Below are positions 1-7,007 of a DNA stretch of 16,810 nucleotides, piece after piece (within the stretch, counting starts at the first letter, position 1; every line of letters begins with the position of its first letter). The notes under the pieces were generated by a model that made no database searches, was not told the origin of the DNA, and saw only the letters and a list, made by a program, of their open reading frames with translations. The DNA comes from Kouleothrix aurantiaca (GTDB taxonomy: Bacteria; Chloroflexota; Chloroflexia; Chloroflexales; Roseiflexaceae): positions 1-16,810 of the forward strand of contig LJCR01000018.1 of assembly GCA_001399705.1 (NCBI GenBank). The letters run 5' to 3'. The position numbers were made by a program, and so were the translations under genes.

Positions 1-37
1 ACGTCACAAAGTCATCGAAATCGGTTATCATCACAAT

Positions 38-91
38 CCTCCAGGTGTGAAAGAGCTGACCGTCAGAGAGTCTCTCTGTAGCACCTGGAGG
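38..91. repeat. Structured inverted repeat left of a broken kinase gene
   Basis: Perfect 10-bp arms (CCTCCAGGTG at 38-47, its complement at 82-91) enclose a second small hairpin, CAGAGA (64-69) pairing with TCTCTG (73-78). The structure lies just left of the point near 130 where kinase-like coding sequence begins abruptly. It could be the end of a mobile element, a terminator or a structured RNA. I recognise no specific family. Confidence 0.5.
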
Positions 92-117
92 CTCGAATGT
101 CAAACCATTTTAACTAG

Positions 118-228
118 CACATCGCCCGACTAGCAACTTGTTATGGCATCGTCAAGCAGCATGGCGGGAACATCTGGGTCTATAGTGAACTCGGCCATGG
201 CACGTCCTTCAAGATTTACCTTCCACGA
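118..228 (+). pseudogene. Remnant of histidine kinase ATPase domain (G2 end)
   Basis: In the frame of the downstream receiver domain, the sequence from about 133 reads LATCYGIVKQHGG followed by IWVYSELGHGTSFKIYLP. This is the G2 box and final strands of a HATPase_c domain of the hybrid PAS-kinase type. Normally GxGTGLG precedes LAT, but here the frame is closed by stop codons at 79-81 and 115-117, and the preceding residues do not fit. The kinase body has therefore been lost by deletion or recombination near 130. Only about 30 residues remain, so it cannot have kinase activity. Confidence 0.75.
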
Positions 229-690
229 GTGTATGAGCCAGCGGATATCCAGTCCTGGAGTGCCGATGATGCGCTCGTGCCGCGAGGAACAGAGACAGTG
301 CTGTTGGTGGAAGACGAGCCGTTGGTGCGCGAGGTCGCGCTCCATATCCTTCAGGAGCAGGGGTATACCGTATTGGAGGCCGAGAATGGCGTCGATGCTC
401 TGCGAATCACACACGAATATGCAGGGGCGACCATCGCTCTCCTCATCACGGATGTGGTGATGCCCCAGATGGGTGGAAAAATGCTAGTCGAGCAGGTGAC
501 CAGCGTGGATCCTAACATCAAAGTGTTGTTCATCTCGGGGTACGCCACCGATGCGATCGTCCAGCACGGTCAACTGGAGCCAGGGACAAACTTTCTCTCC
601 AAGCCTTTTACACCAGCGGCATTTGCACGCAAGGTACGGGAGGTGCTGGACGCAGAGGCCGGGAGCAGTCCAATGAAGTCGATGAGGTGA
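229..690 (+). CDS. Receiver (REC) domain, C-terminal part of a truncated hybrid kinase
   Basis: The 153-residue product is a single CheY-like receiver domain. The acidic pocket is E28-D29, the phospho-acceptor is D75 in LLITDVVMP, the conserved Ser is S103 in FISGY, and the Lys is K125 in SKPF. No output domain follows. The ATG at 229 is only the first available start: coding similarity runs upstream into the kinase remnant in the same frame, so this was the C-terminal receiver of a hybrid sensor kinase. There is no convincing ribosome site before 229, so expression as a stand-alone protein is doubtful. A phosphorelay role is inherited from the family and cannot be assigned to a pathway. Confidence 0.75.
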   Translation: MYEPADIQSWSADDALVPRGTETVLLVEDEPLVREVALHILQEQGYTVLEAENGVDALRITHEYAGATIALLITDVVMPQMGGKMLVEQVTSVDPNIKVLFISGYATDAIVQHGQLEPGTNFLSKPFTPAAFARKVREVLDAEAGSSPMKSMR

Positions 691-922
691 TTCAGCCTTT
701 AAGCGCGGGCGCGGGGTAATGGTACAAAACGCGGCGCCGCGTGGGCGACAAACGCAGTGATAGCAACAACATACAGTCAGGGAGTCGCGCCTCCTCAGAG
801 GCGCTGCAGGTCTGAATTGATAGCTTTGTAGCCGTGAAGTATTCCTACGCGGCACATGATTGCCCAGGTCATTTCAGCGATACAGACATGAGACCAAAGC
901 GCGAGAGGGTGTAAAATAGATT
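691..922. other. Intergenic stretch with two hairpins
   Basis: No convincing gene is seen between the receiver gene and the insertion sequence. The stretch contains a perfect 14-bp palindrome (729-742, ACGCGGC and its complement) and a 7-bp stem with a 4-nt loop (787-804, GCGCCTC / GAGGCGC). Either could end transcription of the receiver gene, although neither is followed by a clear T run. Confidence 0.5.
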
Positions 923-947
923 GGCTCTCCGTCATCTTTCGTGCTTG
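923..947 (+). repeat. Left terminal inverted repeat of the ISL3 element
   Basis: This pairs with 2696-2720 with a single mismatch at the 17th base. It sets the outer left boundary of the element. Confidence 0.9.
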
Positions 948-998
948 AGCAGAACAGGCTTCAACCAGGTATACTACAGGGTTCCGTAGATTTTCCTA

Positions 999-2684
999 GT
1001 GGAGCCTTCTGTGACATACGTAACCCATCCTTTGGCGTTTCTGCTTCCTGGCTTTACCGTTATGGATATGCAGCTGGACGAAACCCGTCTTACAGTAACC
1101 GCTACAGCCGCGAGCCCAACCGCGCAGTGCCCTCGGTGCGACTGCACATCGACGCGCGTCCACTCGTACTATACGCGCTCGCCACGCGATCTGCCGCTGG
1201 TCGGCTATTCTCTTCGACTTGTTCTCCATGTCCGCCGCTTCCGCTGCCTCAATCCTGACTGCCCAAGCGTCACGTTTGCCGAACGACTCCCTGGTCTGCT
1301 GGCGCCTTCAGCGCAACGCACCTTACGATTGAGGAGCGCCTTGCACGACCTTGGTTTGGCCTTGGGCGGTGAAGCTGGATGTCGGCAGAGTCAGCGCTCT
1401 TCGATGCCTGCGAGCCCCGCGACCATCTTGCGGCTGGTTCATCGTGCTCCGCTCCAGCTGCGCCCAACCCCACGCGTGCTTGGGATAGACGATTTTGCGT
1501 TGTGCCGTGGTCGAGTATATGGCACGATACTTATCGATGGCGACACGCATCGGGTCGTGGATCTGCTGCCAGAAAGAACCGCCGAAACGGTTGCCACGTG
1601 GCTTGAGCAGCATCCTGGCGTTGAGATTATCACGCGTGATCGGTCGACTGAATATGCTCGGGGAGCGACCCAAGGCGCACCTGAGGCTGTTCAAGTTGCC
1701 GACCGCTGGCACGTACTCGGCAACCTGCGTGAGGCGCTTGAACGCATGCTCGACCGGTTGCGGCCTCAGCTGCAAGACGGTCGTACAGCATCTGCCGCTG
1801 ACGATCATTCTCCCATCTTGCTCGCTGATCGCGATACCCGGCGTGGTACCAAGGATCAGGTTCGTCAGCAAGCGAGTCGCGCGCGACGCTATGCCCGATA
1901 TGCGCAGGTGAAGCAGTTGCAAGCCGAAGGCGATGCCATCATCCAGATCGCCCGTAAGCTGCATATCAGCCGCCAGAGTGTGCGCAAGTATATGGCCAGT
2001 GACGTCTTTCCAGAAATGCCTGCTCGGCCACGTCAGCAGAGCATTCTTGACCCCTACCTGGTTGACCTGCAAGCGTGCTGGGATGCCGGCCAGCACGAGA
2101 ACAAACACCTGTTGCAGGCGCTACGCGAACGAGGCTATCGTGGTTCAGTACGTCCGATTGTGCAATGGACAATGCTCCGTCGACCGCTGCTGCCAAATTA
2201 TCGTCCACCCGCAGGGAGACGCCCAGCACGGCAGGTCGAGATATTCGAGCCGCTAAAGCCGAAGATGAAAGAGAAGTCGACAACCACATCGCTGCCAGCC
2301 TCGCGACGACTTGTCTGGTTGCTTCTGCATAAAGATGAGCAGCTTGATGACGAGGCCAAAGCGCTACGAGCGCGCCTGTGTCAGGTTAGCGAAGTTGCAT
2401 TGGCGCAAAAACTGACACAGCAATTCAGAAATCTGATGCGAGAACAGGCTGTGGATGGGTTGCCTCCCTGGTTGGAGGCATGCCAGTCAAGTGGCATCAG
2501 TGAAATGGTCAGCTTTGCGGATGGGCTCCAGCGGGAAGAGCCAATTATACGGGCTGCCATAGAATCGCCCCACAGCAATGGGGTCACCGAAGGGCATGTG
2601 AACCGACTGAAAATGATCAAGCGCACCGCCTATGGGCGAGCAAGCTTCGAACTCTTGCGACGTCGCGTACTTGCCGATGTTTAA
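999..2684 (+). CDS. ISL3-family transposase
   Basis: The 561-residue protein has the ISL3 order. An N-terminal zinc-binding module comes first (CPRC near residue 44, then a second Cys pair in CLNPDC), followed by a short helix-turn-helix region. The DDE catalytic core has a first Asp in GIDDFA, a second in TRDRS and the Glu in GVTEGH near the C-terminus. A second helix-turn-helix (IIQIARKLHISRQSVRKY) is inserted in the middle, as in the long members of the family. The GTG at 999 is chosen because the family N-terminal leucine-rich start precedes the in-frame ATG at 1062. No strong ribosome site is seen. No stop or frameshift is present, so it may be active. Confidence 0.93.
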   Translation: MEPSVTYVTHPLAFLLPGFTVMDMQLDETRLTVTATAASPTAQCPRCDCTSTRVHSYYTRSPRDLPLVGYSLRLVLHVRRFRCLNPDCPSVTFAERLPGLLAPSAQRTLRLRSALHDLGLALGGEAGCRQSQRSSMPASPATILRLVHRAPLQLRPTPRVLGIDDFALCRGRVYGTILIDGDTHRVVDLLPERTAETVATWLEQHPGVEIITRDRSTEYARGATQGAPEAVQVADRWHVLGNLREALERMLDRLRPQLQDGRTASAADDHSPILLADRDTRRGTKDQVRQQASRARRYARYAQVKQLQAEGDAIIQIARKLHISRQSVRKYMASDVFPEMPARPRQQSILDPYLVDLQACWDAGQHENKHLLQALRERGYRGSVRPIVQWTMLRRPLLPNYRPPAGRRPARQVEIFEPLKPKMKEKSTTTSLPASRRLVWLLLHKDEQLDDEAKALRARLCQVSEVALAQKLTQQFRNLMREQAVDGLPPWLEACQSSGISEMVSFADGLQREEPIIRAAIESPHSNGVTEGHVNRLKMIKRTAYGRASFELLRRRVLADV

Positions 2685-2695
2685 GCCATCTTATC

Positions 2696-2720
2696 CAAGC
2701 ACGGAAGATGACGGAGAGCC
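2696..2720 (-). repeat. Right terminal inverted repeat of the ISL3 element
   Basis: This is the reverse complement of 923-947 with one mismatch. It begins 12 bp after the transposase stop codon. Confidence 0.9.
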
Positions 2721-2725
2721 GTGCT

Positions 2726-3946
2726 TCAGTGCTGCATGTCTGGCATATCCTTGTCGTCATGGGCCGGCATCGGCAGGGCAATTTCGGAAGCTGGGGCCGC
2801 GGCCGGTGTGAGCGGTGCGAAACTGATCCCGTTTGGCCCTGCGTCGACGGGAATCGTTGCGACGACCCGCTGTTCGGCCAGGTCCAGCACCGCCACGTCG
2901 TTTCCATAGATGTTGGTGATGTAGGCGTGCCTGCCCGACGGGTCGATCGTGACGCCATGCGCGCCCGTGCCGGTCTCCACGGTCTTGACGACCGCGAATG
3001 TCGCCGTGTCGATGATCGACACGGTCGTGCTGGGGTTGTCCTTGGTGCCCTGGTTCGCTGCCAGCACATATCTGTTATCGGGCGTCACAAAGACCTGGAC
3101 CGGGCCGCCGCCGACCTTCACCTTGCCGACCAGCGTGCGCGTGGCCACATCGACTTTCCCGACGGCGTTCTCGGCGTTGAGCGAGAAGTAGACAGAGCGG
3201 CCATCGGGCGCGAAGGCGACCTGCACCGGCTTCTGTCCGACCTCGATATCCGTGACGGTGGTGTTGGTCGCGATCTCGATCACACTCAGGGTCGTGCCCT
3301 TGGCGTTGGCGACATACACCCACTTCCCGTCGGGACTCGGGCGCAGGCCATGCGGGTAGGCGCCGACCGGAATCGTGGCGATCGCCTTCATCGTGGCAAC
3401 ATCGATCGCCGTGACGGTATCGTCATCACCGTTGGTCGCGTAGGCGGTCTTGCCATCCGGCGTGAGAATGATGTGCGCCGGCTCCTTGCCGGTCGGGACG
3501 GTACCGTGCAGCTGGTAGGTTGTCGAGTCGATCATCAGCGCAAGCGACTCGTGTCCGCTGACAGCCCAGACGCTCTTCCCATCCGGCGCCACCTGGAGAT
3601 TATGCGGCCCTTCAACGCCCATCAGCGTGGTGATGACCGTGTTGGTGCTGGCATCGATCGCGCTGATGCTGTTGCCGTACTCGTTGGCCACCCAGACCGT
3701 GCCCTGCACCATGCCCGCATGCGTTGTAGCGGCGGCTGGTGCGGCCGGAGCCGTGGTGTCTGGGGCGACTGCGGCTGGCGCAGCCGGAGCCGTGGCGACG
3801 GGGCCAACTGCGGCTGGTGACGCTGGGGTCGTGCCAGCTGCTGGCGCGATAGGGGCGCTCTGCCCGCCACAAGCGGCGAGGAGTGCAGCCAGACCGGCGA
3901 TCAGTGCCAGCCCTGTGATGATCGAAAGCGTTCTGAGCCGTTTCAT
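2726..3946 (-). CDS. YVTN beta-propeller lipoprotein with Met/His/Asp tail
   Basis: This is a lipoprotein of about 406 residues. A Lys/Arg start and hydrophobic segment end in the lipobox LLAAC (Cys 26), followed by a roughly 50-residue Ala/Pro/Thr linker. The rest is a propeller of about seven blades with repeated motifs such as VAPDGKSVW, LTPDGKTAY and ATIPVGAYPHG. The tail ends PMPAHDDKDMPDMQH, rich in possible metal ligands. Such YVTN proteins often act as extracytoplasmic scaffolds or metal-linked redox partners; the exact job here is unknown. The ATG at 3946 is preferred over 3952 because AAAGGAG (3956-3962) lies 9 nt from it and only 3 nt from the other. The lipobox makes it a likely client of the neighbouring Lgt. 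Confidence 0.85.
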   Translation of the reverse strand: MKRLRTLSIITGLALIAGLAALLAACGGQSAPIAPAAGTTPASPAAVGPVATAPAAPAAVAPDTTAPAAPAAATTHAGMVQGTVWVANEYGNSISAIDASTNTVITTLMGVEGPHNLQVAPDGKSVWAVSGHESLALMIDSTTYQLHGTVPTGKEPAHIILTPDGKTAYATNGDDDTVTAIDVATMKAIATIPVGAYPHGLRPSPDGKWVYVANAKGTTLSVIEIATNTTVTDIEVGQKPVQVAFAPDGRSVYFSLNAENAVGKVDVATRTLVGKVKVGGGPVQVFVTPDNRYVLAANQGTKDNPSTTVSIIDTATFAVVKTVETGTGAHGVTIDPSGRHAYITNIYGNDVAVLDLAEQRVVATIPVDAGPNGISFAPLTPAAAPASEIALPMPAHDDKDMPDMQH

Positions 3947-3955
3947 GTGCATTGT

Positions 3956-3962
3956 CTCCTTT
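3956..3962 (-). promoter_or_regulatory. Ribosome binding site deciding the lipoprotein start
   Basis: AAAGGAG on the minus strand is 9 nt before the ATG at 3946 but only 3 nt before the ATG at 3952, which favours the inner start. Confidence 0.65.
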
Positions 3963-3970
3963 GTTGATAC

Positions 3971-4001
3971 AGAATAGAGGGTTTACACTGTAACCAGTCT
4001 A
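3971..4001 (-). promoter_or_regulatory. Candidate MerR-type promoter of the YVTN lipoprotein gene
   Basis: Reading the minus strand, TAGACT (4001-3996) and TATTCT (3976-3971) are separated by exactly 19 nt, longer than the normal 17. The spacer holds an imperfect dyad whose core is TTACA-G-TGTAA (with one base between the arms). An overlong spacer carrying a dyad is the hallmark of promoters untwisted by MerR-family metal regulators such as CueR. No such regulator gene is in the window. It differs from the CTCAG promoters of the neighbouring genes. Confidence 0.45.
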
Positions 4002-4020
4002 CACCGCCGTCATACTGGCG

Positions 4021-4040
4021 GCTGCGACATTTGTCGCAGC
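4021..4040. promoter_or_regulatory. 20-bp perfect palindrome upstream of the lipoprotein gene
   Basis: GCTGCGACA and its exact complement TGTCGCAGC are separated by TT. The centre, gACAttTGTc, resembles the ACAnnTGT core of operators bound by CopY/BlaI-type winged-helix repressors. It lies 20 bp upstream of the candidate -35. It could instead be a hairpin in the lgt readthrough transcript. Confidence 0.5.
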
Positions 4041-4122
4041 GTGCCAATCTGCCGGATCGGTGTGGGGTCTTGCACCAGTGCGAGAGCGACAGCAGCACAT
4101 CTGCATACGAGTGAGCCGCGGG

Positions 4123-4156
4123 GCCTGGGACGCCGCTCGCACCAGGCGCCCCAGGC
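4123..4156. terminator. Hairpin after lgt
   Basis: GCCTGGG (4123-4129) pairs with CCCAGGC (4150-4156), with an inner GCC/GGC pair (4132-4134 with 4145-4147). It begins about 10 bp past the lgt stop codon on the minus strand. There is no T run, so termination may need other factors. Confidence 0.5.
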
Positions 4157-4166
4157 TGCCGCGCGA

Positions 4167-4964
4167 CTAACTGCTCAGCTTCGGCGTGCCGATCCCGCGC
4201 TGGCGTGCTTGCCCCCAGAGCCCCCAGCCGACGGCGAGCGCGAGTAACCCGAGTGCGACAATGTGCGACTGCTGGAGCCCCCAGAAATAGACTGGGTCGA
4301 GCCGCACGAACGTGATCGCGAACTTGCCGACCGCGTACAGCCCCAGGTACAGCGCGAAGAGCTGGCCGTCGGCCGAGATTCGCATGCGCATCCGCCAGAT
4401 GATCGCGAAGACCAGCAGGTCCCAGAGCTGCTCGTAGAAGAAGGCCGGCTGGTAAGCCACACCAAGCTGCGGCGCGCGGGCCATGGGGTTGAGATAGACG
4501 ATGCCCCAGGTTCCGTCGGTCGGCCGGCCAAGCGTGTCGCCGGTAAACAGGCAGCCGAAGCGCCCGATCGCCTGACCCAGCACGATACCAGGCGCCGCGG
4601 CGTCGAAAAAGCGACGCATTGGCAGCCCTTTCCGGCGGGTCAGCACGGCCGCCGTAAGACCGCCGCCCACGATCGCGCCCATGATCGATAGTCCACCCGT
4701 TTGGATGGCGAGAATCTGGAGCGGATTGGCAACGAAGACCGGCCAGCGGTCGAGCACGTAGAGCAGCCGCGCGCCGACGAGCCCACCACCCGCGATCCAG
4801 AAGATGAGATCGATGACCGGCTCGACCGGCAGGCCCTTGCGTGCAGCCTCCCGTGTCGTGAGCCAGATACCCACGAGAATGCCAGTGGCCACTGCCAGGC
4901 CGTACCACGAGATCGCCAATGGCCCCAGGTGGACCAGGACGGGATCGATGTTGATCGTGAGCAT
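4167..4964 (-). CDS. lgt: Prolipoprotein diacylglyceryl transferase
   Basis: Lgt moves diacylglycerol from phosphatidylglycerol to the lipobox Cys of preprolipoproteins at the membrane. The 265-residue protein opens with the typical IDPVLVHLGPLAISWYG segment and has about seven hydrophobic helices. The signature GxxIGRFGCLFTGD is at residues 130-143, with Arg 135 as the conserved Arg. The residue in the place of E. coli His103 is Met (GGLSIMGA), a change I believe also occurs in other distant homologues. The ATG at 4964 is chosen over an upstream GTG at 4979 because GGAG (4974-4977) sits 9 nt before it and overlaps the GTG. It is driven by CTCAG-repeat promoter A. Its presence inside a metal island suggests an accessory copy. 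Confidence 0.93.
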   Translation of the reverse strand: MLTINIDPVLVHLGPLAISWYGLAVATGILVGIWLTTREAARKGLPVEPVIDLIFWIAGGGLVGARLLYVLDRWPVFVANPLQILAIQTGGLSIMGAIVGGGLTAAVLTRRKGLPMRRFFDAAAPGIVLGQAIGRFGCLFTGDTLGRPTDGTWGIVYLNPMARAPQLGVAYQPAFFYEQLWDLLVFAIIWRMRMRISADGQLFALYLGLYAVGKFAITFVRLDPVYFWGLQQSHIVALGLLALAVGWGLWGQARQRGIGTPKLSS

Positions 4965-5025
4965 GTCGTGTTTCTCCACTATTCAGACCAGACAAAAAAG
5001 GCGAATCCGATACTGGATCGGTCGT

Positions 5026-5079
5026 ACTATAATCGGCGCACCTGATTCCGCGCTGAGTCGGCGCTGTGGGCTTGCTGAG
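5026..5079 (-). promoter_or_regulatory. Promoter A with four 11-bp CTCAG-type repeats (lgt)
   Basis: On the plus strand the cores CTGAT, CTGAG, CTGTG and CTGAG start at 5042, 5053, 5064 and 5075, exactly 11 bp apart. On the minus strand they read CTCAG, CACAG, CTCAG and ATCAG. The -10 hexamer TATAGT (5031-5026) begins 15 nt after the start of the last repeat. No separate -35 is present. This matches tandem-repeat sites of OmpR/PhoB-family activators, which take over the -35 role. It lies 62 bp upstream of the lgt start. Confidence 0.8.
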
Positions 5080-5168
5080 TCCGCGGCGGCGCTGTCGGGA
5101 GCCGTTCATCGCCATCTCACCATAGCCTGTTGGCACGGCTGAGCAGGCCGCCAGCGCCGAAGTGTCCG

Positions 5169-5687
5169 TTACCGTGCTGCCAGCTCACGCCGCGCCGTGC
5201 GGGCGAAGAACAGCCCCAACCCCGATAGCGCGCCGAACAGCGCGACCAGGGCGATGGTCTCCCAGAGCGGCCGCTCGCGTACAGGTACGTTCATCATCGC
5301 CGGGTCCATCGGCATCTCCGCCGACGACGTGGGGCCAGCGGCGACCACCGTGATCTCGGTCGTCGCGCTCTCGGCGCCCGTGGCCTGAACCTGGTAGGTC
5401 CCAGGCGCCAGGTCGGCCGGCACACGGAACTGGGCAGTGAAGTCACCTTCCTCGTCCGCCTGGACTTCGCCGAGGTCGATATCCACGCCGGTGCCGATGA
5501 TGCGCACCTCGACGATGCTGTTGGGGCCGAGCAGGTCGCCCTTCACCGTAATCACGTCACCTGGTTTGGGGGTCAGCGGCTGAACCGTGACGCCCTTGCC
5601 GCCGTCGGCCAGCGCGACACCACCTCCTCCCAGCGTGACGAGCGCGGCGAGGGCGATCAACAGTGCAAGCACCTGGATGCGTTTCAT
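5169..5687 (-). CDS. Secreted Ig-like protein with Met-rich patch and C-terminal membrane anchor
   Basis: The 172-residue protein begins with a signal peptide ending near VALADGG. A beta-sandwich-like domain at about 30-115 has motifs such as PKPGDVITVKG, GDFTAQFRVPADLAPGTY and TTEITV, recalling IPT/CopC-like folds. A Met-rich patch EMPMDPAMMNVPV follows at about 122-135, then one transmembrane helix (140-162) and a basic tail. It is therefore anchored with the domain outside the cell. I do not recognise a named family. Copper binding through the Met patch is inferred from composition and context. AAGGAG (5697-5702) lies 9 nt before the ATG, and the gene starts 20 bp after the cytochrome b stop, so the two form one operon. 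Confidence 0.8.
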   Translation of the reverse strand: MKRIQVLALLIALAALVTLGGGGVALADGGKGVTVQPLTPKPGDVITVKGDLLGPNSIVEVRIIGTGVDIDLGEVQADEEGDFTAQFRVPADLAPGTYQVQATGAESATTEITVVAAGPTSSAEMPMDPAMMNVPVRERPLWETIALVALFGALSGLGLFFARTARRELAAR

Positions 5688-5707
5688 GGTCTTCTGCTCC
5701 TTCTGAA

Positions 5708-6853
5708 CTAGCCGAGGTGCTGGGCCACCGGCGCGGTGGCAACCAGGATCGACAGCACGACGATCACCACGAGCAGCAGCGCCCCGATCAGCGCTACGAT
5801 GGGCCGCCGGCGCAGTCTACGGAGCGGCGTCCGGTCGAGGAACGGCAGCAGCGCCAGCAGGCCGAACAGGCCGACGCCGGCGTAGAGGATGCCGGTCACG
5901 CCGAACCAGTCCTCGAAGGCATACAGCCAGTAGAACAGGAACGGCGGCTTGGTGACCTCCATCATGGGGTTAGGTGCTGGCCCGATCCCCTGCGGAAAGA
6001 CGATGCCGATCATCCCCGCCAGGGCAGTCAGCGCCAGACCGTAGCCGACCATCAGCCGCAGGTGGGTCGGGTAATGGCCGGTCTCCTTATCCTTCGGCAG
6101 CCGCCCGCGCGGCGCCTCGCCAGCGTCGGCCTGGGCCGGGGTCGGCGAGATGCCGTGGCGCTTGACCAGGAAGAAGTGGGCGATCAGGAACAGCGCCAGG
6201 ATGAGTGGCACGATACTGACGTGCAGGCTGTAGAGCCGCGGCAGCATGGGGACGCTGGTAGTGAAGGCGTCCGAGAAGAATCCGCCGAGGGCGCCGAGGA
6301 AGGTGGCCAGCTCCATGTTGTGGACCATCGCCTCGTAGGCTTCCTGATCCCAGCGCAGGACCGTGCCGGTGAACACCCCGCCGAAGAGCAGCAGGGCGAG
6401 TAGCCCCAGCCCGATGAGCCAGTTGATTTCGCGCGGGATCTTGTAGGAGGCCGTCACGACGATCCGGATCAGATGAAACACGGCGGTGATCACCACCAGG
6501 TAGGCCGTCCAGACGTGGATGCCGCGGATGATGTCGCCGAGCGGGGCGACGTTCTGGATATACAGTACACTCTCTCGCGCGGCGGCCGGATCTGGATTGT
6601 AGTATTGGGCCAGCCAGATGCCGGTCGCGACCAGCACCAGGATGCCGACGAAGGTGATGCCGCCGAGGGTATACCAGAACGTGTTGGCGTGGACGGGAAC
6701 GTTGTAGCGCAATGCGCCGAGGCCCAGGCGCTCGTCGATCCAGTCCCAGACTCGCCGTGGACCTCCCAATGTCGTTTGAGCGGGCTGATCGGACGCCGCG
6801 ATCGGGGCGGAAGCGCCCGCCGTGGCGTGGAGCTGTTTCGAATGATTCGCCAT
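5708..6853 (-). CDS. Diheme cytochrome b (b/b6-type, fused N- and C-terminal domains)
   Basis: This 381-residue integral membrane protein has a cytochrome b N-terminal domain with two histidine pairs, H113/H127 and H211/H226, spaced 13 and 14 residues as in b6-type proteins. Helices resembling the C-terminal/subunit IV domain follow. The usual PEWY motif of the quinol oxidation site appears as PPFLFYW (303-309), lacking the Glu. No Rieske or cytochrome c1/f gene is beside it, so this is not a standard bc complex. The ATG at 6853 is chosen because AGGAGG lies about 7 nt before it; an upstream in-frame start at 6898 adds an unlike N-terminus. It heads the operon with the Ig-like protein and is driven by promoter B. 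A role in quinone-linked redox chemistry of metals is a guess from context. Confidence 0.88.
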   Translation of the reverse strand: MANHSKQLHATAGASAPIAASDQPAQTTLGGPRRVWDWIDERLGLGALRYNVPVHANTFWYTLGGITFVGILVLVATGIWLAQYYNPDPAAARESVLYIQNVAPLGDIIRGIHVWTAYLVVITAVFHLIRIVVTASYKIPREINWLIGLGLLALLLFGGVFTGTVLRWDQEAYEAMVHNMELATFLGALGGFFSDAFTTSVPMLPRLYSLHVSIVPLILALFLIAHFFLVKRHGISPTPAQADAGEAPRGRLPKDKETGHYPTHLRLMVGYGLALTALAGMIGIVFPQGIGPAPNPMMEVTKPPFLFYWLYAFEDWFGVTGILYAGVGLFGLLALLPFLDRTPLRRLRRRPIVALIGALLLVVIVVLSILVATAPVAQHLG

Positions 6854-6953
6854 CGCACACCTCCTCGTGATCTGGTGCGTTGCCCTCCTGAGGTTCAAGG
6901 CACGCAGCTAAAGGCTGCTGCGGATGTGCTGCTCCAACGTTTGTGTGACTCTT

Positions 6954-7007
6954 GTTGTACTGCCGCTGCCTGATGCTGTGCTGAGGCGTGCCTGTGGGTT
7001 TCCTGAG
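6954..7007 (-). promoter_or_regulatory. Promoter B with four 11-bp CTCAG-type repeats (cytochrome b operon)
   Basis: Plus-strand cores CTGAT, CTGAG, CTGTG and CTGAG start at 6970, 6981, 6992 and 7003, and a weaker fifth copy CCGAG fits the same register at 7014. The -10 hexamer TACAAC (6959-6954) again begins 15 nt after the start of the last minus-strand repeat. The order of core variants is identical to promoter A. Confidence 0.8.

Larger units (their letters stand above)
923..2720 (+). mobile_element. Complete ISL3-family insertion sequence, 1798 bp
   Basis: Terminal inverted repeats of 25 bp lie at 923-947 and 2696-2720 and match at 24 of 25 positions. They begin GGCTCTCC, in keeping with the GGCTCT ends typical of ISL3 elements. 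They enclose a single intact transposase gene. ISL3 elements usually make an 8-bp target duplication. Here the flanks are AATAGATT (915-922) and GTGCTTCA (2721-2728), which do not match, so one flank has probably been rearranged since insertion. The right end lies 5 bp outside the stop codon of the neighbouring lipoprotein gene. Confidence 0.92.

Noticed and set aside
915..2728. 8-bp target duplication of the insertion sequence
   Set aside because: AATAGATT and GTGCTTCA do not match in any register I tried.
2708..3820. 370-residue plus-strand frame opposite the YVTN lipoprotein gene
   Set aside because: It is rich in Arg/Asp/Gly with no domain, and the opposite strand encodes a clear signal peptide, lipobox and propeller repeats.
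3943..5136. 397-residue minus-strand frame over lgt
   Set aside because: It is an Arg/Pro/Ala-rich shadow of lgt in another frame and lacks any membrane pattern or family motif.
5663..6403. 246-residue plus-strand frame opposite cytochrome b
   Set aside because: It is low-complexity Gln/Glu/Arg sequence produced by the antisense of a membrane protein gene.
5708..6853. Canonical bc1 or b6f complex operon
   Set aside because: No Rieske or cytochrome c1/f gene is adjacent and the PEWY Glu is absent.
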